The notes under the pieces: model-generated
Told to the model about the DNA's origin: nothing
The model's input: the letters and a program-made list of their open reading frames with translations, nothing else
Database searches by the model: none
Source of the DNA: Crenothrix sp043729335
GTDB lineage: Bacteria; Pseudomonadota; Gammaproteobacteria; Methylococcales; Methylomonadaceae
DNA: 64,000 nucleotides
Direction: 5' to 3'
Assembly (NCBI RefSeq): GCF_043729335.1
Contig: NZ_JAYTLQ010000063.1
Location: 11,071 to 75,070, forward strand
Part shown: positions 51,686 to 60,735 of the stretch, piece by piece
Position numbering within the stretch: position 1 is the first letter of the stretch
Layout: every line of letters starts with the position of its first letter
Position numbers and translations under genes: made by a program

Positions 51686-53077
51686 TTGACAAACGTGCAG
51701 GATATTACCAGTCCGATGTCGGCATCGGAAAAGCGTGCTACCTGGTCATTGGCCAGTATTTATGCGTTGCGCATGTTGGGGCTGTTTTTAATTATGCCGG
51801 TATTGTCGCTATTTGCCGAACAATTAGAAGGTTCTACGCCGTTTTTAATGGGGTTATCGATCAGTATTTATGGTTTAACCCAAGTGGTATTGCAAATTCC
51901 TTTCGGTATTTTGTCAGATCGCTATGGCCGTAAACAAATCATTATTATTGGATTGATTTTGTTTTTTATCGGCAGTGTGGTTGCCGCGCTGTCAACGACT
52001 ATTTATGGTGTGTTAATCGGAAGGGCAATACAAGGTTCGGGGGCAATTGCCGCAACTATCATGGCCTTGGTCGCTGATTTAACCCAAGAAGTGCACCGCA
52101 CCAAAGCCATGGCGCTGATTGGTGCCAGCATTGGGGTATCTTTTGGTGTTGCCATTATTGCAGGGCCGGTAATTGCCGATCTTATCGGTGTTTCCGGCCT
52201 GTTTTGGATGACGGCGCTGTTAACGCTTATGGCCATAGCGGTGGTGATTTATATTGTGCCCAATCCGGCCAGTTATAAAAGTCACAGTGATACACAGCTT
52301 AATCCATCGAAATTTTCTAGTATCTTTAAAGATGCTGAATTACTACGCTTAAATTATGGTATTTTTACCTTGCATCTAATGCTGACAGCCAGCTTTGTGG
52401 TCGTGCCATTGGCCATGCGTGATTCAGGTTTGTTACCCAGCAAACATTGGCTGGTCTATCTGCCTGTGTTTGTTACCTCTATGGCGGCCATGATTCCGTT
52501 TATCATTTTGGCGGAGAAAAAGCGCAAAATGAAGGGCGTGTTTATCGGTGCGATTGTCGCGCTTATTATTGCCGATTTGGGTTTAGCAAGCACAAACACT
52601 AGCCTTACCGGCATTGTGATTTTTTTGTGGCTGTTTTTCTGTGGCTTTAATCTTCTGGAGGCGACTTTGCCTTCATTAATCTCAAAAACCGTACCTGGCG
52701 ATTTAAAAGGTACCGCAATGGGAATTTACTCCAGTTGCCAGTTTTTGGGTGCAGGCATTGGTGGTGCGGCAGGCGGCTGGTGTTATGGGCAATATGGTAT
52801 GGGCGCGGTATTTTGGTTTTGTGCGGCCGCAGCTTTTAGCTGGTTTTTATTATCTTTGTGGATGAAACCACCGCGTTACTGGGCCAATCTGATGATTTCT
52901 TTAACAGATATGCCGGAACATGAAATAGAGCAGTTCGTTAAAAAAGTCTTAAAAGTCAAGGGTGTGGAAGAGATTACTTTACGCACGGATGAAGCCGTGG
53001 CGTATTTAAAAGTGGATAACCAGTGTTTGGAAAAAGATCAATTGCAATCTTTAATTAATCAATATGTGAACCGTTAA
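51686..53077 (+). CDS. MFS transporter with C-terminal YajR-type ferredoxin-like domain
   Basis: Start set at TTG 51686, nine bases after AAGGAG; the TTG at 51677 touches that ribosome-binding site and cannot be used with it. About 463 residues with twelve membrane helices. The MFS loop motif is GILSDRYGRKQ in the helix 2-3 loop, and the motif RAIQGSGAIAATIMALVADL follows. The last ~70 residues (EHEIEQFVKKVLKVKGVEEI...) form a soluble ferredoxin-like domain as in E. coli YajR. Drug or metabolite efflux is the family role; substrate unknown. ssb follows 18 bases later, a frequent gammaproteobacterial order. Confidence 0.88.
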   Translation: MTNVQDITSPMSASEKRATWSLASIYALRMLGLFLIMPVLSLFAEQLEGSTPFLMGLSISIYGLTQVVLQIPFGILSDRYGRKQIIIIGLILFFIGSVVAALSTTIYGVLIGRAIQGSGAIAATIMALVADLTQEVHRTKAMALIGASIGVSFGVAIIAGPVIADLIGVSGLFWMTALLTLMAIAVVIYIVPNPASYKSHSDTQLNPSKFSSIFKDAELLRLNYGIFTLHLMLTASFVVVPLAMRDSGLLPSKHWLVYLPVFVTSMAAMIPFIILAEKKRKMKGVFIGAIVALIIADLGLASTNTSLTGIVIFLWLFFCGFNLLEATLPSLISKTVPGDLKGTAMGIYSSCQFLGAGIGGAAGGWCYGQYGMGAVFWFCAAAAFSWFLLSLWMKPPRYWANLMISLTDMPEHEIEQFVKKVLKVKGVEEITLRTDEAVAYLKVDNQCLEKDQLQSLINQYVNR

Positions 53078-53095
53078 AAACAGCAGGAGATCGCT

Positions 53096-53602
53096 ATGCT
53101 CAATAAAGTGACGTTGATTGGAAATTTAGGTGCAGATCCTGAAATACGCTACATGCCCACGGGCGGAGCGGTAGCTAATATTAGTGTGGCGACGACTTTT
53201 AGGTGGAAGGATAAGCAATCTGGCGAAAAAAAAGAGGCGACCGAGTGGCATCGGGTGATATTTTTTAATCGTTTGGCAGAAGTTGCCGGTGAGTATTTAA
53301 AAAAAGGCAGTCAAGTTTATGTAGAAGGCCGTTTACAAACCCGTAAATGGCAAGGTCAGGATGGCCAAGATCGCTATACCACCGAAATTATCGCGACTGA
53401 AATGCACATGTTGGGTAGTAGAAGTGGCGGCACGGGGGCTATGCATAATACCGAGCCTAGTCAATATTCGCAAAGCAGCCATTCCGTGACGGAAAAGCCC
53501 TCCGCTCAACCGCAATCACGGCCTATGCCCGAACCTAATAAGGGCAGCATGCCCAATATGCCAGCAAATTTTGATGATTTTGATGATGATATTCCGTTCT
53601 AG
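53096..53602 (+). CDS. ssb: Single-stranded DNA-binding protein
   Basis: 168 residues. The OB-fold domain (1-110) begins MLNKVTLIGNLGADPEIRYM and contains WHRVIFFNRLAEVAGEYLKKG. It is followed by a flexible Ser/Gln/Pro linker and the acidic DFDDDIPF tip that recruits replication and repair proteins. AGGAGA is seven bases from the ATG. A short hairpin overlaps the stop. Confidence 0.97.
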   Translation: MLNKVTLIGNLGADPEIRYMPTGGAVANISVATTFRWKDKQSGEKKEATEWHRVIFFNRLAEVAGEYLKKGSQVYVEGRLQTRKWQGQDGQDRYTTEIIATEMHMLGSRSGGTGAMHNTEPSQYSQSSHSVTEKPSAQPQSRPMPEPNKGSMPNMPANFDDFDDDIPF

Positions 53603-53622
53603 GACGTATTTTAGCGTCCTAG
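53599..53622 (+). terminator. Hairpin at the ssb stop
   Basis: Stem CTAGGACG / CGTCCTAG with an 8-base loop that includes the ssb stop codon. No T-run; a possible terminator between convergent genes. Confidence 0.4.
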
Positions 53623-53655
53623 ATATGCAAGATTTTGTGCCCTACATTTTTTAGA

Positions 53656-54732
53656 TTAACCCGTCAAACTCGGATAGTCGGTATAACCTTTTGCATCACC
53701 GCCATAAAATGTACTTGGATCAGGCGGATTAAGCGGGGCGTGTTGTTGAAAACGCTCTACCAAGTCAGGATTGGCAACATATAACTGCCCAAAAGCTACC
53801 GCATCGGCTCTGCCTTCTGCCAGCACTGTTTCAGCACGGTTTTGATCGTAACCGCCACACACTATTAAGTTGCCGTGATAGGCTTTACGCAGCACGTCAA
53901 GCGCGATGACTTTAGCACCATGGCGAATATCGCCTTCTAAGGCATCGACTATATGCAGATAAGCTAAATTAAAGCGGCTAAGCTCGGTTAAAACATAACT
54001 AAAAATGGCTTCCGGATTGGAATCTGCCATATCGTTAAAGGTACCGCTGGGTGACAGACGAATACCCACACGCTCAGCGCCGCATACGTCAACCACTGCC
54101 GTGGTAACTTCCAATAAAATCCGCGCACGATTTTCGAATGAGCCGCCGTATTGGTCGGTGCGTTCATTTGTGCCATCGCGCAAGAACTGATCCAGCAAAT
54201 AGCCGTTGGCGCTGTGGATTTCGACACCGTCAAACTCTGCGGCCAGGGCATTTTTGGCAGCTTGCCGGTAATCATCAATAATGCCTGGAATTTCCTCAGT
54301 TGCTAACGCGCGTGGCGTTACAAAGGGCTTCATACCATTGGGCGTTAACACTTGGCCATCCGGCATGATGGCTGAAGGCGCTACCGGCAAATCGCCATCA
54401 TGAAAATCAGGATGCGAAATGCGGCCTACATGCCATAGCTGTAGAAACATCCGGCCATTTTTGTTATGTACTGCGCTGGTAATTTTTTGCCAAGCGTCTA
54501 TTTGTTCCTGGCTCCAAATACCCGGGGTTGACGGATAACCTACGCCTTGCGGTGAAATTGGAGTAGCTTCTGAAATAATTAAACCCGCCGATGCCCGTTG
54601 GCTGTAGTAGGTTGCCATTATCTCGGTTGGTACGCTGTTAGGGGCTCGCATTCGAGTAAGGGGAGCCATGATAATGCGGTTGGGTAAGTGCAAAGCGCCT
54701 AAATTAATAGGGGTGTTTAGGTGTATGGTCAT
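53656..54732 (-). CDS. Old yellow enzyme family FMN alkene reductase (NemA-like)
   Basis: 358 residues forming a complete TIM barrel. Landmarks are NRIIMAPLTRMRA (FMN-binding start), EATPISPQGVGYPSTPG, LQLWHVGRISHP, EIHSANGYLLDQFLRDGTN (part: HSANGYLLDQFL, the His/Asn pair that holds the substrate) and a C-terminal CGGYDQNRAE / VAFGQLYVANPDL phosphate-binding region. It reduces activated C=C bonds or nitro compounds with NADPH. No regulator next to it. Intact. Confidence 0.93.
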   Translation of the reverse strand: MTIHLNTPINLGALHLPNRIIMAPLTRMRAPNSVPTEIMATYYSQRASAGLIISEATPISPQGVGYPSTPGIWSQEQIDAWQKITSAVHNKNGRMFLQLWHVGRISHPDFHDGDLPVAPSAIMPDGQVLTPNGMKPFVTPRALATEEIPGIIDDYRQAAKNALAAEFDGVEIHSANGYLLDQFLRDGTNERTDQYGGSFENRARILLEVTTAVVDVCGAERVGIRLSPSGTFNDMADSNPEAIFSYVLTELSRFNLAYLHIVDALEGDIRHGAKVIALDVLRKAYHGNLIVCGGYDQNRAETVLAEGRADAVAFGQLYVANPDLVERFQQHAPLNPPDPSTFYGGDAKGYTDYPSLTG

Positions 54733-54850
54733 AGTTACCTTTGGTTTTTGGGAGTGGAAAGCCTACGACTCAATCCCAAATAGTTTAAGTTTAAACGTTG
54801 GTATCTGTACTGCCTTAAGTCGAAAGTCATTTTAGTGTGGGTGAATAGGG

Positions 54851-54906
54851 TTAAAACAAATCCGAGTGTGTACCGGTTAATTCTAACTGTAAATGATGGT
54901 ACGCAT
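54851..54906 (-). pseudogene. YafQ/RelE-type toxin relic, internally deleted
   Basis: Immediately after the antitoxin, in the expected TAATG overlap, an ATG opens MRTIIYS and then hits a stop. In another frame the next bases encode LELTGTHSDLF-stop, which resembles the usual C-terminal end of YafQ-like toxins. Only 56 bases remain where about 270 would be expected, so the toxin gene has lost its middle. Both ends survive, which argues for one internal deletion. Confidence 0.6.
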
Positions 54907-55163
54907 TAACTTTCAAGATCAGCAAATAAGTCATCAAGATTATTAAAATCTTTTGAATAGTCTTTATTTTCCAAAAGAATCTTTGCTGTCTTTTCATTGG
55001 GTGTGTATTCGATAGGAAACGGAATTGAGCGAGTGATGCGCACTTGTGCGAAAAACATTTTCACGGCTTGTGCAGGGGTGATGCCAAGATCACGCAACAC
55101 AGCAAAGGTTTCTTCCTTTTCTTTTTCGTCTATACGGATTTGATAGGTAGCAGAACGAGACAT
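54906..55163 (-). CDS. RelB/DinJ-family antitoxin
   Basis: Start set at ATG 55163 (MSRSATYQIRID); an ATG three codons upstream is only one base from the AGGA ribosome-binding site. About 85 residues: a ribbon-helix-helix N-terminus (YQIRIDEKEKEETFAVLRDLGITPAQAVKMFF; part: LGITPAQAVKMFFAQV), then PFPIEYTPNEKT, the DinJ/RelB hallmark. It normally neutralises a YafQ-like toxin encoded directly downstream. Here only a deletion relic of the toxin remains, so this is an orphan antitoxin that may still bind DNA. Confidence 0.8.
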   Translation of the reverse strand: MSRSATYQIRIDEKEKEETFAVLRDLGITPAQAVKMFFAQVRITRSIPFPIEYTPNEKTAKILLENKDYSKDFNNLDDLFADLES

Positions 55164-55329
55164 AGTGGCCATATCCTAAAAATTACAATAGAAGTCATTT
55201 CATTGTAATGACAAATATTAAAAAATCAAAGGGCCTTTTTGGTTGCTAAAACCAAGCTTAATTTTTTGGCAAGAATTAGACGCTAACTCATTGAGTGGCG
55301 ATCTGATCCACCAAAATCCTACTGACAGA

Positions 55330-57486
55330 CTAATCCTGCAACCGTGTCAGCCAAGGCTCTTTACACAAAGGATCAATATAAAACGCCAGGGCTTCGGGTT
55401 TATGCAATAAACTCTCTTCGCCGGAAGCATTGGGATTTAACTGCCTTTTTTCCACAAAATCAACCAAACGACGGGTGTTATAAATCAGTAATACCCGATT
55501 ACCGTATTTGCTGCTGTAAATTTGGTAACCTACATTAGTTTCATTAAAAGCGGGGTTTCTTTCCAGTAACGTCATTAACTTAGCCTTATTCCCCAATGCT
55601 ATATTTTTCAGAATCGAATCATTACGATTCTCAATCAAGCTCTCAAAATAAGCGGCCAGTGACCCTGCCAGTTGCTGAGCTTGCAAGCTGCGAATTTCTT
55701 CTTCGGAAAAAATAAAACTTTCGGCCACCAGATAATGCCTGTCTTTATGGCTGTCATTGGCAAACAGCGAAATTTTATCTAAAGCACGATGCTGCAAAGC
55801 GGTCAAAAAGGTTGTCGGCGCACGCAAATGCTTATCTACCGTCACCACCCACGGAAGCGCCCTACCCTCTTCTTTAAAGCGTTTTTTTACACTGGTAATC
55901 ACCGCCGAGCGCGGCAATTCATCTTCACGGCCTTCAGGTTTAACCAGAAAGGCATCAACAGCGGTAACTTGGGTATGGAAACCTGCACTTTTAAATTGTT
56001 CAACCAAATGGGCATACCGTGGCTTGTAAGGAATACCGGTGCCATCGTATAAAATATTAAACCGCCCTTCCCTGGCAAAAGCTGCCACCAAACTGCGTAA
56101 GCGCGTAGCAAAAGGTTCCACGTACATATAATCATCACTGTGATGGTTAGCTGCGGTTAACACCTGATACAAATCACTTATTTTCCGAAATTCATCCAGC
56201 GAAGCAATGACAAAATTATAACCACATTGCGCCGTGGCAATCTCTTCAACGGCGGTTTTTCCAGAACCGGCTCCACCCATCGACATAAATAGTTTGGGAT
56301 GCGCATCCGGAATTTTGCCCTCAAAAATTGCCTGTTTAGAGTGTTGCAATTTTTGGGTAATTTTTGCCAGACGTTCGTAAGCAATTTCCACCGCACGCTC
56401 TAATCTTTCATCATGTGCCGCCAACAGCATTTTTTGTTTTAAAGTTTCATTGTTGGCCAGATCAAAAATGAGCGCATCGTCGCCATCACATTGCTTAAGT
56501 AAATCTATCAATTCTGCATGCCCGGGTGTACGCAGCCCGGTCAACATATTCATGTCCAGACAAAACAGCGGCGCCGCACCGTTACTGCCGATGCTAATCC
56601 CATCCATATCATTTTTCCCAGGCTGGCGTAACGCTTCCGTGCCCGGCAAATAACCAATCACATGATTAACAGCGCTTAAGGGATAATCTGCTAAATGCTT
56701 GCCCAATATAAGTAATTCCGTCCTGATGCTTTCAATAGGAACCAGGCCACCGGTTACCGATACCAAACAAGAAATACCATCGGCAGTTTTATGGGATAAA
56801 AACGGAATACCAGAAATAAATTTTTTATTTTCAGGCCATTTGCCATAACCGTTGGCGGTATTTTGCAAGCTTTTACTGCGGGTCGGGTCAAGCGCGTTTT
56901 TAAAAGCGCTGGCCACGGCCTGTAGTGGGCTATGGCAATCATGCAGCACCGCCGGATCGTTGCTATCAAGCCGCCTAAAATCAATGCCTTGCTCATAAAC
57001 ACTTTTAAATGCCGGTAAGCTACCGAGTGCGGTCATAAAAAAATCTAGGGTGATGCGATTGCCATAATTAAACGGCCTGATCAAACGCATTTTTTGATAA
57101 AACGCCGTCAATTTTTCGGCGATATCTTCTGTCCAGATAACAAAGCCATTATTATCAAAAATAGCGGTATCGTCATTGGCATCGTCGTCTAAAACCAAAC
57201 ATTCGATAGCTTCCCGAAATTCCTTACGCTTGGCAGGATCAGGCATAGTACCGGGCCTGTGATTAATGATGGCCTGCTCTTTCCAGTCGTAAAATAAATC
57301 GCGATGTATCCGCGAAAACAATCCGGTAAGATAAGTAACACGCTTGGCCTGATCTTGGGTAACCGTATCTTCAATTTCTTGTTTAAGCGTTGAGGTGAGT
57401 TTGGTTGCTTGAGCTATTGCCAGGGCGGTACGCAGCTTTTTTAATTGCGCATAACCTTGAATGTGGCGGCTCGAATTTTCGTTCAT
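55330..57486 (-). CDS. Large zeta-toxin-domain kinase with degenerate Fic-like N-terminal region
   Basis: 718 residues, no signal peptide. The middle holds a zeta-toxin/PNK-like kinase: Walker A GGAGSGKT (404-411), IASLDEFRK, DDYMYVEPFATRLRSLV and ILYDGTGIPY. Zeta toxins phosphorylate UDP-N-acetylglucosamine or related small molecules. In the N-terminal part, EDIAEKLTAFYQKMRLI leads into RPFNYGNRI (137-145), placed like the Fic motif HPFxxGNGR but without the His and with a changed GNGR. Residues ~150-400 and ~530-718 are unassigned. There is no epsilon-type antitoxin ORF alongside. It could be an effector, an abortive-infection protein or a housekeeping sugar-nucleotide kinase relative. Full length, not broken. 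Confidence 0.75.
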   Translation of the reverse strand: MNENSSRHIQGYAQLKKLRTALAIAQATKLTSTLKQEIEDTVTQDQAKRVTYLTGLFSRIHRDLFYDWKEQAIINHRPGTMPDPAKRKEFREAIECLVLDDDANDDTAIFDNNGFVIWTEDIAEKLTAFYQKMRLIRPFNYGNRITLDFFMTALGSLPAFKSVYEQGIDFRRLDSNDPAVLHDCHSPLQAVASAFKNALDPTRSKSLQNTANGYGKWPENKKFISGIPFLSHKTADGISCLVSVTGGLVPIESIRTELLILGKHLADYPLSAVNHVIGYLPGTEALRQPGKNDMDGISIGSNGAAPLFCLDMNMLTGLRTPGHAELIDLLKQCDGDDALIFDLANNETLKQKMLLAAHDERLERAVEIAYERLAKITQKLQHSKQAIFEGKIPDAHPKLFMSMGGAGSGKTAVEEIATAQCGYNFVIASLDEFRKISDLYQVLTAANHHSDDYMYVEPFATRLRSLVAAFAREGRFNILYDGTGIPYKPRYAHLVEQFKSAGFHTQVTAVDAFLVKPEGREDELPRSAVITSVKKRFKEEGRALPWVVTVDKHLRAPTTFLTALQHRALDKISLFANDSHKDRHYLVAESFIFSEEEIRSLQAQQLAGSLAAYFESLIENRNDSILKNIALGNKAKLMTLLERNPAFNETNVGYQIYSSKYGNRVLLIYNTRRLVDFVEKRQLNPNASGEESLLHKPEALAFYIDPLCKEPWLTRLQD

Positions 57487-57561
57487 AAACGGGATCGCAG
57501 TGCGGTGTGTTGTGGGGATAAGAGGGCGCTGACGGTCACAATCGGTAGCGTTAGTGTCATT

Positions 57562-57636
57562 GGAAATAGAACAAAGAGGACAGATTTAACTGATTTTAAA
57601 TCAGTTTATTTGGCTATCCGCTGTGTTCTATTTGTC
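57562..57636. repeat. REP-like imperfect palindrome
   Basis: Outer arms AAATAGAACA (57564-57573) and TGTTCTATTT (57624-57633) enclose a central near-perfect palindrome AACTGATTT-T-AAATCAGTT (57588-57606). It lies between the zeta-domain gene start and bamE stop. The GGACAGATTTAACTG stretch resembles REP sequences near tyrosine-type REP transposases, from memory only. Confidence 0.5.
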
Positions 57637-57654
57637 TAAGGGTGTCTAAGGAGC

Positions 57655-58161
57655 TTAGAGCGGCAAATTATTTTCGGTATTTTTATTTTCTTTAGCCGCT
57701 TTAGGTGCGTCATCATCACCACTGAAACCAAATACCCCGATGATTTTTTCCCACAGGCTTCTATCAATATCGCGTTTAGGCACATCCACTGTAGTTTCAA
57801 GGGTGGGTTTAAATTGCGGCACGTTTCCGGGTTTAAAATCACCTTGTATGCCGCTTATTTGATCAGCATCATCAAAAAATAAGGTGAGTTTTTTCTGTTG
57901 CCGGTCTTCACCGTTGCGTTTTTCCGAAAACAAATAATCCCAGCGTTTCTGATGGAACATATCATTTAACATAGGAGAGCCGAGAACATACAGCACTTGA
58001 CGTTTGGTCATTTTGGGTTGAAGCTGGTCAACCATCGCCTGATCAACAATGTTACCTTGCTGAATATCAATGGTATAGACCGGCAAATAGCTCAAAGCGG
58101 TAGAGCATGCAGTCAGCGTCAGACTGGCTGACACACTTAAAAAACAAAGCGATTTTCTCAT
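57655..58161 (-). CDS. bamE: Outer membrane assembly lipoprotein BamE (SmpA/OmlA)
   Basis: 168 residues. Lipoprotein signal with LTAC lipobox (Cys19), then the SmpA/OmlA fold: YTIDIQQGN, LQPKMTKRQVLYVLGSPML and KRWDYLFSE...KKLTLFFDD. It is the small accessory subunit of the BAM complex that inserts beta-barrel proteins. A C-terminal extension of ~50 residues ends in charged low-complexity sequence. Divergent from fur, a conserved arrangement in Gammaproteobacteria. Confidence 0.92.
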   Translation of the reverse strand: MRKSLCFLSVSASLTLTACSTALSYLPVYTIDIQQGNIVDQAMVDQLQPKMTKRQVLYVLGSPMLNDMFHQKRWDYLFSEKRNGEDRQQKKLTLFFDDADQISGIQGDFKPGNVPQFKPTLETTVDVPKRDIDRSLWEKIIGVFGFSGDDDAPKAAKENKNTENNLPL

Positions 58162-58248
58162 CGGGAACGAGGCATAATTTTAAAACTAAAATCATACAGG
58201 ATGTTAAACGATAATCCTATAAAACTGTCACGACCTTAAACATCAAAA

Positions 58249-58267
58249 AAGGCTACAATGTAGCCTT
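58249..58267 (+). promoter_or_regulatory. Palindrome in the fur leader
   Basis: AAGGCTAC-AAT-GTAGCCTT, a perfect 8-bp stem 45 bases before the fur start. It may be an operator or an mRNA hairpin. It does not match a Fur box. Confidence 0.4.
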
Positions 58268-58311
58268 GCTACAAATCTAACAGCTAGTCTGGCTACTACA
58301 AGGAGATGATC

Positions 58312-58728
58312 TTGGAAACGCATGATTTAAGGAATGCAGGCTTAAAGGTAACTTTGCCGCGCGTCAAAATTCTACAAATTCTTGAGAACGAAAGTACCGA
58401 CCGCCATTTAACAGCTGAAAAGATTTATAAAATTTTGTTAGCGGAAGATGGTGATATTGGTCTGGCGACTGTGTATCGGGTATTAACCCAATTTGAGTCC
58501 GCAGGACTGGTTACACGGCATCATTTTGAAGGCGGCAATTCGGTCTTTGAATTGGCAAAAGGCAGTCACCACGACCACATCGTTTGTATAAAATGCGGTA
58601 AAGTCGATGAGTTTACTGATGAAATCATTGAAACCCGACAAAAAGAAATTGCCAAAAAACTGGATTACCAACTGACAGACCACAGTTTGTACCTGTATGG
58701 TTTTTGTCCTCAATGCCAAAAAAACTGA
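58312..58728 (+). CDS. fur: Ferric uptake regulator
   Basis: TTG 58312 is chosen as start: AAGGAG ends at 58305, giving six-base spacing, whereas the ATG at 58306 directly abuts it. It then reads METHDLRNAGLKVTLPRVKIL, the normal Fur N-terminus. About 138 residues: winged helix (ATVYRVLTQFESAGLV), metal-binding His cluster (HHFEGGNSVFELAKGSHHDH; part: GSHHDHIVC) and two Cys pairs (CIKCGK, CPQC). It represses iron uptake genes with Fe(II); the Fur box at 38048-38066 is a candidate target in this window. Confidence 0.93.
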   Translation: METHDLRNAGLKVTLPRVKILQILENESTDRHLTAEKIYKILLAEDGDIGLATVYRVLTQFESAGLVTRHHFEGGNSVFELAKGSHHDHIVCIKCGKVDEFTDEIIETRQKEIAKKLDYQLTDHSLYLYGFCPQCQKN

Positions 58729-58752
58729 TTCTTTCTCTACCTTATAAACTTC

Positions 58753-60000
58753 ATGTTTAAACCACTCATTTTTTATATCGGCTTGCGTTATACGCGCGCC
58801 AAACGCCGTACGCAGTTTATTTCTTTTGTCACACTGGCCTCTGTATTAGGCATTGCTTTAAGTGTTACCGCACTAATTACCGTACTTTCTGTCATGAACG
58901 GCTTTGTCGATGAAATCAGCAAAAGTATGCTGAAAATGACCGCCCACGCTACCATTACCGGCAATTATGGACAATTGGATGATTGGCGCAGTCTGGACCA
59001 AAAGCTGGCTGACTTTCCGCATGTAGAAGGCACTGCGCCGTTCATTAACGGTCAGGTGATGATTAATGCCGACCGACGCGTTAGCGGAACGGTGCTGAGT
59101 GGCATTTTGCCGGAAAATGAAACTAAAGTTTCAGAGGTTGCCGACAACATGAAACAAGGTAAATTATCGGATTTGGTCGCTGGCCAATACGGTATTGTTT
59201 TGGGCGAAGAGCTGGCAACTTATCTGGGTGTTTCTACTGGCGATAAGCTTACTGTTATCAGTCCGCAGGTTAATTCTACGCCAGCAGGTGTAGTGCCGCG
59301 TATGCGACGATTTACTGTGGTCGGTGTGTTTAAGGTCGGTGTGTATGAATACGACCGTAATATGGCCATGATTCACATTGACGATGCGGCCAAACTGTTC
59401 CGCTTGGAAAGTGCGGTTTCAGGCTTGCGTATTAAGTTTGATAATTTGTTGAATGCCCCACAAATCACCGAAGCATTAAGCACTGCGTTGCAGGATAATT
59501 ATCAAGTCGGCGACTGGACTAAAGCCAACGCCAATTTCTTTTTGGCCATTAAAATGGAAAAACGCGTGATGTCGATCATCTTGTTGTTGATGGTTGCGGT
59601 TGCGGCGTTTAATATCGTCTCAACCCTGATTATGGTAGTGACCGACAAACGCGCTGACATTGCTATCCTAAAAACCCAAGGCTTAACCTCTGCATCGGTT
59701 ATGGGAATTTTTATGGTGTTAGGCACGATTATCGGCGTTATCGGCACGGTTCTAGGTACGATAGGTGGCGTGTTATTGGCGTTAAATGTGCCTGCCATTG
59801 TCCATAACATCGAAGAAACCTTTCATATCAAATTCTTGAACGCGCAAATTTATACTATCAGTGAATTGCCCTCGCAACTGATCTGGACTGATGTTTATGC
59901 TATCGCTGGCATGGCGTTTTTATTGTCGTTGCTAGCTACTATTTACCCAGCGTGGCAAGCAGCGAAAATCAATCCAGCCGAGGTGCTTAGATATGAATAA
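58753..60000 (+). CDS. lolC: Lipoprotein-releasing ABC transporter permease (LolC/LolE family)
   Basis: 415 residues: N-terminal helix, large periplasmic MacB-like domain (about residues 45-265) and three C-terminal helices (FtsX domain). Landmarks are YIGLRYTRAKRRTQFISFVT at the start (part: GLRYTRAKRRTQFISF) and YPAWQAAKINPAEVLRYE at the end. With LolD it extracts lipoproteins from the inner membrane for LolA. Only one permease gene is present, so a LolF-like single-permease transporter is likely. Overlaps lolD by eight bases. Confidence 0.92.
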   Translation: MFKPLIFYIGLRYTRAKRRTQFISFVTLASVLGIALSVTALITVLSVMNGFVDEISKSMLKMTAHATITGNYGQLDDWRSLDQKLADFPHVEGTAPFINGQVMINADRRVSGTVLSGILPENETKVSEVADNMKQGKLSDLVAGQYGIVLGEELATYLGVSTGDKLTVISPQVNSTPAGVVPRMRRFTVVGVFKVGVYEYDRNMAMIHIDDAAKLFRLESAVSGLRIKFDNLLNAPQITEALSTALQDNYQVGDWTKANANFFLAIKMEKRVMSIILLLMVAVAAFNIVSTLIMVVTDKRADIAILKTQGLTSASVMGIFMVLGTIIGVIGTVLGTIGGVLLALNVPAIVHNIEETFHIKFLNAQIYTISELPSQLIWTDVYAIAGMAFLLSLLATIYPAWQAAKINPAEVLRYE

Positions 60001-60673
60001 CGCGAGCATCTTACAATGCAAACAACTGACCATGCGTTACGACCAGGGTGGACTGGACGTTTCTGTACTGAGAGGGGTGGATTTAACCATCGGTGTTGGC
60101 GAGCGCGTGGCGATTATGGGCGCATCGGGTTCTGGCAAAAGTACGTTGCTACATTTGCTCGGTGGCCTGGAAAAACCCAGCAGCGGCGAAGTGATCCTGG
60201 ACGGCGTTAACATTAATACCGTTAACTCCAGCAAACTGGCCAAATTGCGCAACCGGTCTTTAGGGTTTATTTATCAATCGCACCATCTGCTGGCTGAATT
60301 TACCGTGTTGGAAAATGTTGCCATGCCGTTGTTGATTGCCAATTTGTCCATACAAGAAGCCAAGGATCGCGCCATTGAGCTATTACAGCGCGTAGGTCTG
60401 GGGCATCGGATTGAACACAAGCCCGGTGAATTATCCGGTGGTGAACGGCAACGAGCCGCCGTCGCCAGGGCTTTGATTAACAAGCCAAAATGCGTACTTG
60501 CCGATGAACCTACCGGCAATCTGGACAGTAAAACAGCTGAACAGGTGTATCAGTTAATGCTGGAATTGAATCAGGAACTGAATGTCAGCCTTCTGGTAGT
60601 TACCCACGATGTCACGCTGGCAGAAAAAATAGGCAAGGTGTTACGCATGGAAGATGGCCTTATTGTCAGTTAA
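59993..60673 (+). CDS. lolD: Lipoprotein-releasing ABC transporter ATPase
   Basis: 226 residues with Walker A GASGSGKST (about 41-49), Q-loop YQSHHLLAEFTVLENVAMPL (part: YQSHHLLAEFTVLENV, typical of LolD), signature LSGGERQRAAVARAL and Walker B VLADEPTGNLD. Drives lipoprotein release by the upstream permease. A two-way hairpin follows at 60700-60727. Confidence 0.95.
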   Translation: MNNASILQCKQLTMRYDQGGLDVSVLRGVDLTIGVGERVAIMGASGSGKSTLLHLLGGLEKPSSGEVILDGVNINTVNSSKLAKLRNRSLGFIYQSHHLLAEFTVLENVAMPLLIANLSIQEAKDRAIELLQRVGLGHRIEHKPGELSGGERQRAAVARALINKPKCVLADEPTGNLDSKTAEQVYQLMLELNQELNVSLLVVTHDVTLAEKIGKVLRMEDGLIVS

Positions 60674-60699
60674 AAAACTATAACTACATAGCGCTTACT

Positions 60700-60727
60700 G
60701 TAGAGACGCAAGATTTTGCGTCTCTAC
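60700..60727. terminator. Bidirectional hairpin between lolD and the DUF2062 gene
   Basis: Perfect 12-bp stem GTAGAGACGCAA / TTGCGTCTCTAC with a 4-base loop, between convergent genes. The GTAGAGACGCAA palindrome is also a common dispersed repeat type. Confidence 0.7.
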
Positions 60728-60735
60728 TTAACTGG

